Source of the DNA: Pedobacter cryoconitis
GTDB taxonomy: Bacteria; Bacteroidota; Bacteroidia; Sphingobacteriales; Sphingobacteriaceae
DNA: 64,000 nt
NCBI RefSeq assembly: GCF_014207135.1
Contig: NZ_JACHCC010000006.1
Span: 351,124-415,123, forward strand
Direction: 5' to 3'
In this document: piece after piece, positions 8,895 to 17,880 of the stretch
Numbering within the stretch: the first letter of the stretch is position 1
Layout: each line of letters starts with the position of its first letter
Translations under genes and position numbers: made by a program
The notes under the pieces: model-generated
The model's database searches: none
What the model was told of the DNA's origin: nothing
The model's input: only the letters and a program-made list of their open reading frames with translations

Positions 8895-10073
8895 ATGAAA
8901 TCCATTAAAAACTTATTGAAAAACAGAGCGCCATTCCTGATTGTGGTGCTGTTATGTCTTATCTCCTGTAAAAAAAAAGAGTTGAGTGATTCTCCCGATA
9001 CCGGAAGATTAAAAAGCACGCATAGTATCGATTCTTTATCTGATTACACATCTGCGGTGCCCTATAATCTCAATGTGATTTATTTTATCGGGAAAGACCG
9101 TACACCAGATTCAAATTACCGGCAGCGCATCAGTTCTTATATGCTGCAATGCCAGGATTTCTACAGAGACTGGATGGATAAAAACGGTTATGGTAAAAAT
9201 ACCTTCGGCTTGCTGAAGAACAGTAAGAACCTGATTAAAATTACTACGATTACTGGTGTTAACGACCAGGCCTATTATGTCTCTGCAAAAAGCGGGGTCA
9301 TCCGGTCAGAGGTGGATGCCTATTTTGCTGCCCATCCTTCAGAAAAAACAAGTGAAACATTATTGATGATCCTGGGTTGTAAGGATCATGATGATGCCAA
9401 TGGCAGGGCCTTCTTTGGTTATGTAGGTGGGAACTCCTGTTTTGCTGTAGATTATCCAACGATGTTTGATGATGCGAAAGCAGGTAAAACTGCTTATATC
9501 GGTGGTCTTTTTCATGAACTGGGGCATGGCCTGGGGCTGGCACATAACGGCGGACTGAAAACGGATTGTGCTGCGAACGGGACATCCCTGATGGGGGCAG
9601 GAAATACATCCTATTTAAAGACACCAACTTTCCTGACGCGGGCCGATTGTGCAACTTTAGCTAACAATCAATGTTTTAGTACGGTTACTAAAACCGGCTG
9701 GTATGTCGCACCTGTTACTTCAATCAGTAGTTTCCATGCCAAAGTGCTGGATAACAATATTATCGTCTCGGGGAAATTTACAACTAATACCAAAGTCAAT
9801 TCACTCAATTTCTACAATGATCCGGGGACTTATGATGCCAACGGAAATATTCAGGATATCGGGGTGAATAAAGATTATGATACATCGGTATGGACCAGTC
9901 CCCCGGTTGGTTTAGACAGTTTTTATGTCGCGATGCCTTTTAGTGAATTCAGAACAAATCATGATGGACCTTACCAGTTGAATGTCCGTTTGCAACAAGA
10001 GAATGGTAGTTTCCAAACCAGGTCTTATAAATATAAAGTAGTCGGTGGAACACCTGTCTTTGATATTCCATAA
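8895..10073 (+). CDS. Secreted zinc metallopeptidase-like lipoprotein (metzincin motif)
   Basis: This 392-residue protein has a type II signal peptide: the hydrophobic stretch FLIVVLLCLISC is followed by a Lys run, so Cys is likely lipidated. The catalytic motif HELGHGLGLAH begins at residue 207 and fits HExxHxxGxxH. SLMGAG about 25 residues later could supply the Met-turn. The region after ~residue 270 looks like a beta-rich accessory domain. Metzincins cleave proteins or peptides using Zn bound by three His. I cannot place it in a named MEROPS family. It stands alone, convergent with the alginate-lyase-like gene, with a repeat array between them. Confidence 0.75.
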   Translation: MKSIKNLLKNRAPFLIVVLLCLISCKKKELSDSPDTGRLKSTHSIDSLSDYTSAVPYNLNVIYFIGKDRTPDSNYRQRISSYMLQCQDFYRDWMDKNGYGKNTFGLLKNSKNLIKITTITGVNDQAYYVSAKSGVIRSEVDAYFAAHPSEKTSETLLMILGCKDHDDANGRAFFGYVGGNSCFAVDYPTMFDDAKAGKTAYIGGLFHELGHGLGLAHNGGLKTDCAANGTSLMGAGNTSYLKTPTFLTRADCATLANNQCFSTVTKTGWYVAPVTSISSFHAKVLDNNIIVSGKFTTNTKVNSLNFYNDPGTYDANGNIQDIGVNKDYDTSVWTSPPVGLDSFYVAMPFSEFRTNHDGPYQLNVRLQQENGSFQTRSYKYKVVGGTPVFDIP

Positions 10074-10101
10074 GAGTTAATATTGTGTTCGTCAAATGCC
10101 C

Positions 10102-10221
10102 ACGAATACCTCCCGTTAAACACAACCATACCCCACCTTTTCTCTATAGCAAAAGGTGGGGTAATCGTGGGGTAATGGTGGCCTTATGGTGGCCTTTTAC
10201 CGAACAGTACCCGAACTGTTT
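10102..10221. repeat. Intergenic repeat array A with exact 11-bp period
   Basis: Six consecutive 11-mers lie end to end from 10156: GTGGGGTAATC, GTGGGGTAATG, GTGGCCTTATG, GTGGCCTTTTA, CCGAACAGTAC, CCGAACTGTTT. Neighbouring units resemble each other and then drift. To the left, ACGAATACCTC (10102) and AACCATACCCC (10124) are 22 bp apart, in the same register. An 11-bp inverted repeat, CCCCACCTTTT (10131-10141) with AAAAGGTGGGG (10151-10161), joins the two sides and has no T-tract. No coding sense is visible. Confidence 0.75.
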
Positions 10222-10255
10222 TAGTTTTATCTGAACATCCTGGTGAGAGGATAAT

Positions 10256-11368
10256 TTACAAATTATATTCCAGTGTGTTCAAATAATATTCCAGTGATCT
10301 GAATCTGCTGGCACTGGCACCTACTATGATATTTTCGTCATCTATTGCTTCCGGAAAACTATAAGCCAGCTGATCCAGTACATATACAGTACTTGAAGGA
10401 TTGTATGGTTTGTTATAGTCCGAGCGTTTTTTATCCGGTGCATATCCTGTGTTGACGAATTCCAGATGAACATTATTTGTCGGATCAATCATATAGGGTG
10501 TCCAGAAACTCATTGCATCCGGTAGGGCAACATTAATATTGTTGGTTTTATTCAGCAGGGTATTTCCGGCAGTTGTTCCTTCATACAAAGTCACGGCCCG
10601 TAAAATCCGTGCATAGAAATAAAGGTCGTAGGCATGATAAGCGAACGCATCCCTGTTTACATAATCTTCTGTTTGTCCGCCTGCAAAAAGGTTTGCATTC
10701 AATTGTACATTATAGGCATTTTTAACATGATTCAATATGGTTGCATCATTTAAGATATAACCGATATCAAATAGAAGATTTAAACGGATAGTCTCCCAGT
10801 TGTTCTTTCTGCTGGTATATCCCGAAGCATTGGTGATGTAATAGTTTGCAGTCTTTTTCAACCATGCGTCGATTGTGCTTTTATCTGTCCCGGTTACGTT
10901 TGCCCTGATTAAAGAGTAGGCTTCGAATACCTCTATAAAAGCGGCTTCGGTAGGCGTACTGCTTGATGGTGTATTTACTGCTGCCCAGGCCAGTAAATTA
11001 CCTTTAGCCTTATCCAGGTATTTGACAGCAGTATCCCGTCCCGGGGAAATGGCCCATTGCAACGCCAGACATTTGAGTTCTGTTCCCTGGCTTCCGACTG
11101 CGGATGTATTAGTGGTTTTAGTCAGAGCACCATAGGCCACATTGGTAATTAGTCTTTGTACCTGGCCCTGATTGCTTCCAGATAGATCTGTACCGATTTT
11201 AGACAAACCGCTGGCACTAAAAACCAGATTTGTGGAATACATCACCGAGTCCATGGCACTCTGTGTTTTTGTAGCAGTACCAGCCAATTTCCCTGGAGTG
11301 CCTTCTTTCTTACAGGCAACGGTACAGGTCACCATTCCGATAATCGCTAAATAGCTTAGTTTTTTCAT
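10256..11368 (-). CDS. Alginate-lyase-like lipoprotein (PF05426-type fold)
   Basis: This 370-residue protein has a lipoprotein signal peptide (IGMVTCTVACKKEG). The mature part is helix-rich, as in (alpha/alpha) toroid polysaccharide lyases. Two segments resemble alginate-lyase superfamily motifs: KNNWETIRLNLLFDIGYILN, an NNW..R element, and TEDYVNRDAFAYHAYDL, an ERDALHYHxYDL-like element with candidate catalytic Tyr and His. It is probably a cell-surface polyuronate or glycan lyase. It has no adjacent SusC/SusD genes, so it is not in an obvious polysaccharide utilisation locus. The substrate is unknown; the family assignment is by motif memory and is moderately sure. Confidence 0.6.
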   Translation of the reverse strand: MKKLSYLAIIGMVTCTVACKKEGTPGKLAGTATKTQSAMDSVMYSTNLVFSASGLSKIGTDLSGSNQGQVQRLITNVAYGALTKTTNTSAVGSQGTELKCLALQWAISPGRDTAVKYLDKAKGNLLAWAAVNTPSSSTPTEAAFIEVFEAYSLIRANVTGTDKSTIDAWLKKTANYYITNASGYTSRKNNWETIRLNLLFDIGYILNDATILNHVKNAYNVQLNANLFAGGQTEDYVNRDAFAYHAYDLYFYARILRAVTLYEGTTAGNTLLNKTNNINVALPDAMSFWTPYMIDPTNNVHLEFVNTGYAPDKKRSDYNKPYNPSSTVYVLDQLAYSFPEAIDDENIIVGASASRFRSLEYYLNTLEYNL

Positions 11369-11686
11369 AATTCTTTAATAGTTAATTTGATAAGGGAAAA
11401 TTAGTTATAGAAAAATTATCCAGGAGGAGAAAATCCTAACTAATGAGGGGTGGAATTCTAAATCGGGACCTTTTCAGCAGGAGTCCTTAATTTACTGTTG
11501 CCAATAGATTAATATCTTGTTTTTAACGTGGTTAGCAAATCATGTATATGGGTTTTGTCCTGGACAGGCCAGCTAAATATTCTTTGCCAGCAGCTAAAAA
11601 ACATACATTTCCCTGATGAAAGATTGTATTTTTAGCTAGGTTCTGATTTTTATTAAAGGTAAATTTGCGGCTCAAACCACAAACAA
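11369..11686. other. Divergent intergenic region between lyase-like gene and purF-like gene
   Basis: This 318-bp AT-rich region has no reading frame of note. The only recognisable element is the exact -7 box for the purF-like gene at 11660-11667. A purine-rich AGGAGGAGAAAA stretch near 11412 is not placed to serve either gene as a ribosome-binding site. No riboswitch architecture was recognised. Confidence 0.5.
11660..11667 (+). promoter_or_regulatory. Putative -7 promoter element of purF-like gene
   Basis: TAAATTTG is an exact TAnnTTTG match ending 19 bp before the ATG at 11687, implying a very short leader. No clear -33 TTTG lies at the standard distance. Confidence 0.5.
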
Positions 11687-13588
11687 ATGAGTGACCAGAT
11701 AAAACACGAGTGCGGAATTGCTTTTATCCGTCTTTTAAAACCTCTCTCATACTATCAGGAAAAGTACGGCACAGCGCTTTACGGGCTGAACAAACTCTAC
11801 CTTCTGATGGAGAAACAACACAACAGAGGGCAGGATGGGGCAGGTATTGCAACAATCAAATTAGATGTAAAACCAGGTCACCGGTACATCAGCCGTTACC
11901 GGTCGATGGCTCAGAATGCAGTAGCAGATATCTTCGGATACGTTCAGGGTAAATTTGCTGACATTCAGAATGAAACACCCGAGCTCATGCAGGATGCAGA
12001 ATGGCTGAAACAAAATGTGAGTTTCATAGGAGAGGTATTGTTAGGACACCTTCGTTATGGTACACATGGCCAGAACAGTATTGAGAACTGTCACCCTTTT
12101 CTTCGTCAGAATAACTGGATGACACGTAACCTGGTTATTGCTGGTAACTTCAACATGACTAACGTGGATGAGTTACTGGAGCAATTATATGAATTGGGAC
12201 AACATCCCAAAGAACAAGCTGATACGGTTACTGTATTAGAAAAAATCGGCCACTTCCTGGACGATGAAAATCAGGAGCTTTTTGATACCTACAAAAAGGA
12301 AGGGCTATCCAATGTAGAAATTACAGCTAAAATATCTCAGAATTTAAATATCGCGAATATCCTTCGCCGTTCTGCTAAAACCTGGGATGGTGGTTACGCC
12401 ATATCAGGAATCGTAGGAAACGGTGATGCATTCGTTCTGCGTGACCCTTCAGGTATCCGTCCTGCTTATTACTACCAGGATGATGAGATCGTTGTGGCGG
12501 CTTCAGAACGCCCTGCAATCCAGACCGCTTTTAACGTAGGCATCCACAGTGTGAAAGAAATTGAACCCGGACATGCTTTAATCGTTAAAAAAGACGGAAC
12601 TGTTACCCAGGAAATCTTCAGAGAGCCTCAGGAAAAAAGAGCATGTTCATTTGAACGTATTTACTTTTCCCGTGGCAGTGACGCTGATATCTATAAAGAA
12701 AGAAAACAACTGGGAAGATTATTAATTGATCAGATCCTGCGTTCAGTGAATTCAGACCTGAAAAATACGGTTTTCTCTTTTATCCCAAATACCGCCGAGA
12801 TTTCATTCTATGGTCTGGTTGAAGGATTACATAAACACATCAAAAAAATTCAGAAGGATACGTTGATTGAGCGTAAGGAAAGTCTGACTGACGCAGAGCT
12901 GGATGAATTATTGTCAATGGCTCCGCGTGTAGAGAAACTGGCTATTAAGGACGTTAAACTACGTACTTTTATTACTGCTGATGCTGACCGTAAAGAAATG
13001 GTTGCCCATGTTTACGATACGACCTATGGGGTAATTAAAAACCATGTCGATACACTGGTTGCAGTAGATGACTCTATCGTAAGGGGTACTACACTGAAAC
13101 AAAGTATTATAAAAATTATTGACAGACTGCATCCAAAGAAAATTATCATTGTTTCTTCTGCGCCACAGATCCGCTATCCTGACTGTTACGGTATCGATAT
13201 GTCGAAACTGGGACAGTTCGTAGCTTTCGAGGCAGCTATACAGTTGCTGAAAGAACGTGGACTGGAACATATCATTGAAGAAGTATATCAGAAATGTAAA
13301 GCTTCACTTTTATTACCAAAAGAAGAAATTGTCAATCACGTGAAAGATATCTACAGACCTTTCAAACAGGAAGAGATCTCTGCACAGATTACAAAAATCA
13401 TTACCCCTGAAAATACAAAGGCAGAAGTTGAAGTAATTTACCAGACACTGGATAATTTACATATCGCTTGTCCTAACCATACAGGAGACTGGTATTTCTC
13501 AGGTAACTATCCAACCCCTGGAGGAAACAAAGTTGTCAATAAGGCATTTGTGAACTGGAGAGAAGGTAACAACCAGAGAGCTTACTAA
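11687..13588 (+). CDS. Amidophosphoribosyltransferase-like protein, long form
   Basis: This is a class II glutamine amidotransferase fused to a phosphoribosyltransferase. The N-terminal nucleophile Cys9 follows a short propeptide (MSDQIKHE-C), and the NRGQDGAG and GHLRYGTHG motifs are intact. The PRPP-binding loop VAVDDSIVRGTT is near residues 457-468. PurF makes phosphoribosylamine, the first step of purine synthesis. At 633 residues this is much longer than the roughly 475-505 of E. coli or B. subtilis PurF, with extra sequence in the central linker and C-terminus. It may be a paralogue beside a canonical PurF elsewhere. The fold is certain, the exact role likely but unproven. Confidence 0.82.
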   Translation: MSDQIKHECGIAFIRLLKPLSYYQEKYGTALYGLNKLYLLMEKQHNRGQDGAGIATIKLDVKPGHRYISRYRSMAQNAVADIFGYVQGKFADIQNETPELMQDAEWLKQNVSFIGEVLLGHLRYGTHGQNSIENCHPFLRQNNWMTRNLVIAGNFNMTNVDELLEQLYELGQHPKEQADTVTVLEKIGHFLDDENQELFDTYKKEGLSNVEITAKISQNLNIANILRRSAKTWDGGYAISGIVGNGDAFVLRDPSGIRPAYYYQDDEIVVAASERPAIQTAFNVGIHSVKEIEPGHALIVKKDGTVTQEIFREPQEKRACSFERIYFSRGSDADIYKERKQLGRLLIDQILRSVNSDLKNTVFSFIPNTAEISFYGLVEGLHKHIKKIQKDTLIERKESLTDAELDELLSMAPRVEKLAIKDVKLRTFITADADRKEMVAHVYDTTYGVIKNHVDTLVAVDDSIVRGTTLKQSIIKIIDRLHPKKIIIVSSAPQIRYPDCYGIDMSKLGQFVAFEAAIQLLKERGLEHIIEEVYQKCKASLLLPKEEIVNHVKDIYRPFKQEEISAQITKIITPENTKAEVEVIYQTLDNLHIACPNHTGDWYFSGNYPTPGGNKVVNKAFVNWREGNNQRAY

Positions 13589-13610
13589 TAAGCGTTTAAT
13601 CCGTTACAAA

Positions 13611-13655
13611 AAAGAGGTTGGTCATCTGTAAAAAGATGACCAACCTCTTTTTTTT
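13611..13655 (+). terminator. Strong intrinsic terminator after purF-like gene
   Basis: A perfect 17-bp stem (13611-13627 with 13634-13650) has a 6-nt loop and ends in a run of eight T's. It is the longest GC-containing terminator stem in the window. Confidence 0.95.
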
Positions 13656-13804
13656 GGCTGAAATTTTTTGTATTGGCTGATGACAGACTATTAGATATAC
13701 TCAGTTTGATTATTGTCGCAACCTTTATCAAACAGGAGGCGTCTAACACAGCAAATTAAACAAATCAGATTATGAAGATTAATGCAGGTGTTACTAATGG
13801 TATC

Positions 13805-14986
13805 ATGAAAATATATTCACTGACCATACTATTAATAGTCATTTTATCTTGCCGTTTATCAGCGCAGCAGCAAAGCTTAAATGAAAAGAAGATCGTTTCT
13901 CTCCCCTCACAAGCAGAACAGGTAGATCATAAGATCTTTATTCAATTACCTAAATCGTATGGTCATTCAAAAATGCGTTACCCGGTGATTGTAATTTTTG
14001 ATGCACACGATCCCACATTGTTTGACTATACCTCAGCTGTTGTTGATCGGTTGATGAGTACTAAGGATATTCCGGAAGCTATATTAGTTGGGGTTTGTCA
14101 AAAGGACAGAGGTAAGGAGTTAGGTGTGGAAAGGAGCGAGATAACCAGCATGAAATTTTTGCAATTTATTAAAGATGACCTTGTCGTATATCTACGGAGC
14201 AATTATAATATAGCTGATTATTTTACATTTATAGGCCATTCTTTAGGAGGACAGTTCGTGTCCGATGCGATGATGAAATACCCCGAGATTTTTAAATCTG
14301 TTATTAGTATTAGTGGAGCATTGAATTATCCGGCCAATAATCAGGAGTATAATTTTTATAAAAGGAAAGTACTCACGCAAATGGAAAAATATGTAAAAAG
14401 TAAAGTTAGCATCGGTATTCCTCAAAAATATTATTTTTCTGTGGGGGATGATGGAATGCAGGATAGTATGTTTCGCCTGGGGGCATTAACAGCAGATAGT
14501 ATATTAACTAGTTCCAATCCAGCGTTTTTAAAATGGCATTTTGATGAATTTAAAGGCTTTAATCATATGACAACTCCATTGGTAAGCATTCCAGCAGGTC
14601 TTTGCTTTATCTATCAGGATTGGCATTTTTCTGACAGCTTAGCCATGGATGTTCTTTCCACTCAAAAGACAGACCCTATCGATGCGTTGAATAAACAACA
14701 GTTAAAGATTAAACAATCTTACGGAACTGACATCGCCCTGCCAGATTTTCTCTATGATCAATTTGCCAACTTTTATCTGGACAAAGGCAATCTTGTGAAA
14801 GCAAAATACATAGCAGACCAAATTATTATCTCGCATCCGAATGATGATGCACCATTTGCTTTAATGGCTGATATTTTGATTAAACAAGGGAATAAAAAAG
14901 GGGCAATTGAAAATTTAAAAAGAGCCCAGTCAAATTCTAGTATAGAAAAGTATAAGGAAAAAATAGCAGATCTGGATAAGCCTTAA
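13805..14986 (+). CDS. Exported esterase (PF00756-like) with helical-repeat tail
   Basis: This 393-residue protein has a signal peptide (YSLTILLIVILSCRLSAQQ). The esterase core covers ~residues 20-275: GHSLGG places the nucleophile at Ser146, and GFNHMTT offers the catalytic His. Enterochelin esterase/IroE and esterase D relatives share this pattern. Residues ~300-390 look like TPR-type helical pairs (LDKGNLVKAKYIADQIIISH, then ALMADILIKQGNKKGAIENL). I prefer the ATG at 13805, which gives a normal signal peptide; the ATG at 13772 would add 11 polar residues. It is AT-richer than its neighbours. Substrate unknown. Confidence 0.75.
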   Translation: MKIYSLTILLIVILSCRLSAQQQSLNEKKIVSLPSQAEQVDHKIFIQLPKSYGHSKMRYPVIVIFDAHDPTLFDYTSAVVDRLMSTKDIPEAILVGVCQKDRGKELGVERSEITSMKFLQFIKDDLVVYLRSNYNIADYFTFIGHSLGGQFVSDAMMKYPEIFKSVISISGALNYPANNQEYNFYKRKVLTQMEKYVKSKVSIGIPQKYYFSVGDDGMQDSMFRLGALTADSILTSSNPAFLKWHFDEFKGFNHMTTPLVSIPAGLCFIYQDWHFSDSLAMDVLSTQKTDPIDALNKQQLKIKQSYGTDIALPDFLYDQFANFYLDKGNLVKAKYIADQIIISHPNDDAPFALMADILIKQGNKKGAIENLKRAQSNSSIEKYKEKIADLDKP

Positions 14987-15010
14987 GCTGGAGAAAATAT
15001 CAAAAAGACA

Positions 15011-15637
15011 TTAGCTGTAATATTTAATCATCACCTCGATAAACAGCCTGATGGCAAAAATGATAATCACCGCGCCGGCAATCCGGTTCAGGATTTTAAT
15101 GTTTTTCTCTTTGATGCGGTATCTTAATTTAGCTGCGTAATAGGTTTTGATAAAATCGACCGAAAGTTGTGTCGCCATAGCGACTACAAAAAATACAATT
15201 TTTTCGGCCATTTCATAATGCAGCTGGGCAGAAACAATTCCGCCAACCATAATCCAGAACATCAGTGTTGTCGGAGAAAGCAGGCACATTAAAAAGCCCT
15301 TCAGTATATACCCGCGTTTACGGACCTTGATAATTTCTGAGGTATCATAATTGACTTTTACCTTGTTGATCAGATAATATAATCCTATTCCCAAAAGGAA
15401 AAGTCCGCCGATAATACCTATATACTGGTTGTAATCCGCATTGTAATCTACAAACTGAGTACTAAAGATTGTAAGGCTGATAAAGATGATGTCACTTAAA
15501 ATTACCCCTATAGCCAAAGAAAAACCAGCTTTGAAACCTTTTTCAATACTGGTCTTAATCATGGAAAAGAAAACGGGACCCGTCAAAAACGAAAATAAAA
15601 CACCCGCACCAATCCCTTGTAAAATTGCTTCAATCAT
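15011..15637 (-). CDS. LysE-family amino-acid exporter
   Basis: This 208-residue inner-membrane protein has about six hydrophobic helices. The N-terminal FLTGPVFFSMIKTSIEKGFK segment matches the LysE/RhtB signature (G-P-x4-...-G), and a Pro-rich LLSPTTLMFWIM helix is typical of the family. Members export amino acids such as lysine, threonine or homoserine lactone. It is divergent from the sugar transporter gene, with no operon partner. The family is secure, the substrate unknown. Confidence 0.85.
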   Translation of the reverse strand: MIEAILQGIGAGVLFSFLTGPVFFSMIKTSIEKGFKAGFSLAIGVILSDIIFISLTIFSTQFVDYNADYNQYIGIIGGLFLLGIGLYYLINKVKVNYDTSEIIKVRKRGYILKGFLMCLLSPTTLMFWIMVGGIVSAQLHYEMAEKIVFFVVAMATQLSVDFIKTYYAAKLRYRIKEKNIKILNRIAGAVIIIFAIRLFIEVMIKYYS

Positions 15638-15807
15638 TCAAACAATATATTTCGTGCTAATATCAGATTTTAATGGATAACTACGCCTATTTTTTTTGCT
15701 TCATTTATTGTGTACGTTATACACAATATTTTAATTATGTTTATGGCTTGTTTGTACAGGCCTATGTCCTGCAGATCACTATAACCAAAAAAAAACTTGT
15801 AATTTCA

Positions 15808-17415
15808 ATGGAAAACCAAAAACAAAAAAACTATGGAACGGCGTTGTATTCCATCATCACCGTGTTCTTTTTCTGGGGCTTTGTGGCCGCATCGAATGGT
15901 ATTTTTATACCTTTCTGTAAAGCACATTTTCACCTCACACAATTTGAATCACAACTGATTGATTTCACGTTCTACGGCGGATATTTTATTGGTTCATTGA
16001 TTTTATATTTTGCATCACAGGCCAGTAAAGTCGATATTTTAAATAAGATAGGTTATAAAAAAGGAATTATCCTCGGGCTGATTATCTCGGCAGGAGGGGC
16101 ACTCTTAATGGTTCCTGCAGTTCATTCAGGTTCATTTATGTTTATTCTGGTCGCGTTTTTTGTGATTGCGATCGGGTTCTCGCTGCAACAGACCGCTGCC
16201 CAGCCATTCGTAGTAGCTTTGGGTGCGCCCGAAAGCGGTACGCACAGGTTAAACCTTGCCGGTGGTGTAAACAACTTTGGCGGTTTAATGGGACCGGTAA
16301 TTGTAAGTCTTGTGCTTTTTGGTTCGGCCAATGATGCCGTAGCTAAAACCGTAGAAATTTCCTCAATTACCACTTTATATTATGCGCTTTCAGGTTTGTT
16401 CTTATTGGTAGCCGGATTCTATGCAATCACTAAATTACCAGAAGTGACCAGTAAAGAAACAATGGAAGCCAGTCCGAAATCAAACGGACCACTGGTTGTG
16501 ATTATCCTTGGGTTCTTAATGGTACTGGCTGCTAAGCCACTTTCTGGTATGACCGGAGTAGCTGAAGCAAATTTTGTCTATTCTTCACTGGCCATTATTG
16601 TAGGGGCATTGATTTTTGTACTCCTTAAAAAGAAAGACAATTTAAATCAATGGGGAGCGATGCAGTATCCTCAGTTGATTATGGGTATGATTGCCATATT
16701 TACTTATGTAGGTGTAGAGGTAACAATCCAGAGTAATCTGGGTGCTTTACTTCACCTGAAAGAATTCGGTGGTTTTCCTGAATCGGCTATTAAACCCTAT
16801 ATCGCTTTATACTGGGGAAGTATGATGGTTGGCCGATGGACTGGTGCAGTAAGTGCTTTCAGCTTATCGAAAATGACTAAACACATATTGACAGTAATTG
16901 TTCCTTTCGTTGCTTTTGGCGTGATTCTTTTAGTGAACCACTTTACTGGTACAGATGTAGGTAACTTATATATATACGGTGTTTGTATCGCTATACTGAT
17001 TGTAGGGTTCTTCCTTGGTCAGGAGAAACCAGCTAAAACACTAGCTATTTTTGCCACTTTAGGTGTAACCTGTATGCTGGTCGGTTTACTGACTACTGGT
17101 GAAGTTGCTACATTAGCTTTTATCAGTGGTGGTTTGTGCTGTTCAATTATGTGGCCATCTATCTTTGCACTTTCTATTACAGGATTGGGAAAATATACCA
17201 GTCAGGGTTCTTCATTCCTGATTATGATGATTTTAGGCGGAGCGATCCTGCCACCGGTACAAGGACAGTTGGCAGATACACATGGTATCCACCATTCTTA
17301 CATTGTGCCGCTGATGGGTTTTGCCTATCTGATTTTCTTTGCCTGGAAAGTGAGTACTGTACTGAAAAGACAGGGAATCGATGTAGAACATATTGAAGCA
17401 GAAGGAGGACACTAG
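15808..17415 (+). CDS. FucP-type sugar:H+ symporter (MFS)
   Basis: This 535-residue protein has 12 or more predicted membrane helices. The opening [20 protein letters not shown] and the [20 protein letters not shown] segment are characteristic of the FHS/FucP branch (fucose, glucose/galactose). I use the ATG at 15808 ([10 protein letters not shown]). An upstream in-frame ATG at 15673 would add a 45-residue Tyr/Phe-rich stretch not expected in the family. There is extra length between helices 6 and 8. It is followed 4 bp later by a dCMP deaminase gene, so the two may share a transcript. Confidence 0.85.
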   Translation: MENQKQKNYGTALYSIITVFFFWGFVAASNGIFIPFCKAHFHLTQFESQLIDFTFYGGYFIGSLILYFASQASKVDILNKIGYKKGIILGLIISAGGALLMVPAVHSGSFMFILVAFFVIAIGFSLQQTAAQPFVVALGAPESGTHRLNLAGGVNNFGGLMGPVIVSLVLFGSANDAVAKTVEISSITTLYYALSGLFLLVAGFYAITKLPEVTSKETMEASPKSNGPLVVIILGFLMVLAAKPLSGMTGVAEANFVYSSLAIIVGALIFVLLKKKDNLNQWGAMQYPQLIMGMIAIFTYVGVEVTIQSNLGALLHLKEFGGFPESAIKPYIALYWGSMMVGRWTGAVSAFSLSKMTKHILTVIVPFVAFGVILLVNHFTGTDVGNLYIYGVCIAILIVGFFLGQEKPAKTLAIFATLGVTCMLVGLLTTGEVATLAFISGGLCCSIMWPSIFALSITGLGKYTSQGSSFLIMMILGGAILPPVQGQLADTHGIHHSYIVPLMGFAYLIFFAWKVSTVLKRQGIDVEHIEAEGGH

Positions 17416-17419
17416 TTCT

Positions 17420-17872
17420 ATGACAGTTAAACGCGGTTTTAATGATATTTATATGAATCTGGCAGTAGATCTTGCTGCCAGATCTCATTGTGTAAGGGCG
17501 CAGGTGGGAGCCGTTTTAACAAAGGATACCCGTATTATTTCTATTGGATATAACGGGCCGCCGTCCGGAACACATAATTGTGATGAAGAATGGCCCGAAC
17601 ATGGGTGTGCCAAAGATTCCAGGGGCAGTTGCTCACTGGCACTTCATGCAGAAGAGAATGCTATTCTCTATGCCTCCAGAAACGGATCTAAAATTGAAGG
17701 GGCAACTTTATATACGACCCTTTCGCCTTGTATTGCCTGTGCAAGGTTAATTCTCTCTTCAGGCATCAAAGTAGTTGTTTTTAAAGACTCTTACGCAGCC
17801 TATAAGGGACTGCCCAGTGATGAGGGGGTGGATTTCTTAAAAAGATTCGGTGTTGAGGTGAATAAATACTAA
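17420..17872 (+). CDS. dCMP deaminase
   Basis: This 150-residue zinc-dependent deaminase converts dCMP to dUMP for dTMP synthesis. Zn ligands are visible: His in LHAEENAIL (with the proton-shuttling Glu) and two Cys in [10 protein letters not shown]. Additional residues near [14 protein letters not shown] match the ComEB/dCMP deaminase N-terminal part. The ATG at 17420 is chosen because a good Shine-Dalgarno (GAAGGAGGA, 17401-17409) precedes it by about 10 nt. It lies in the tail of the transporter gene and is unusual in this SD-poor genome. It sits between the transporter and guaA. Confidence 0.9.
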   Translation: MTVKRGFNDIYMNLAVDLAARSHCVRAQVGAVLTKDTRIISIGYNGPPSGTHNCDEEWPEHGCAKDSRGSCSLALHAEENAILYASRNGSKIEGATLYTTLSPCIACARLILSSGIKVVVFKDSYAAYKGLPSDEGVDFLKRFGVEVNKY

Positions 17873-17877
17873 CTTTG
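17870..17877 (+). promoter_or_regulatory. Putative -7 element overlapping the dCMP deaminase stop
   Basis: TAACTTTG exactly matches TAnnTTTG. Its first three bases are the stop codon of the upstream gene, and it ends three bases before the guaA ATG (17881). If active, the guaA transcript would be essentially leaderless. Confidence 0.35.
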
Positions 17878-17880
17878 GCC

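Noticed and set aside
10131..10161. Intrinsic terminator between the convergent lipoprotein genes
   Set aside because: The 11-bp stem is perfect, but no T-run follows it on either strand. It is treated as part of repeat array A.
11369..11686. Purine riboswitch upstream of the purF-like gene
   Set aside because: No three-way junction core or conserved loop sequences could be found.
15673..15807. Longer N-terminus for the sugar transporter
   Set aside because: It adds 45 Tyr/Phe-rich residues absent from the FucP family; the ATG at 15808 gives the normal start.
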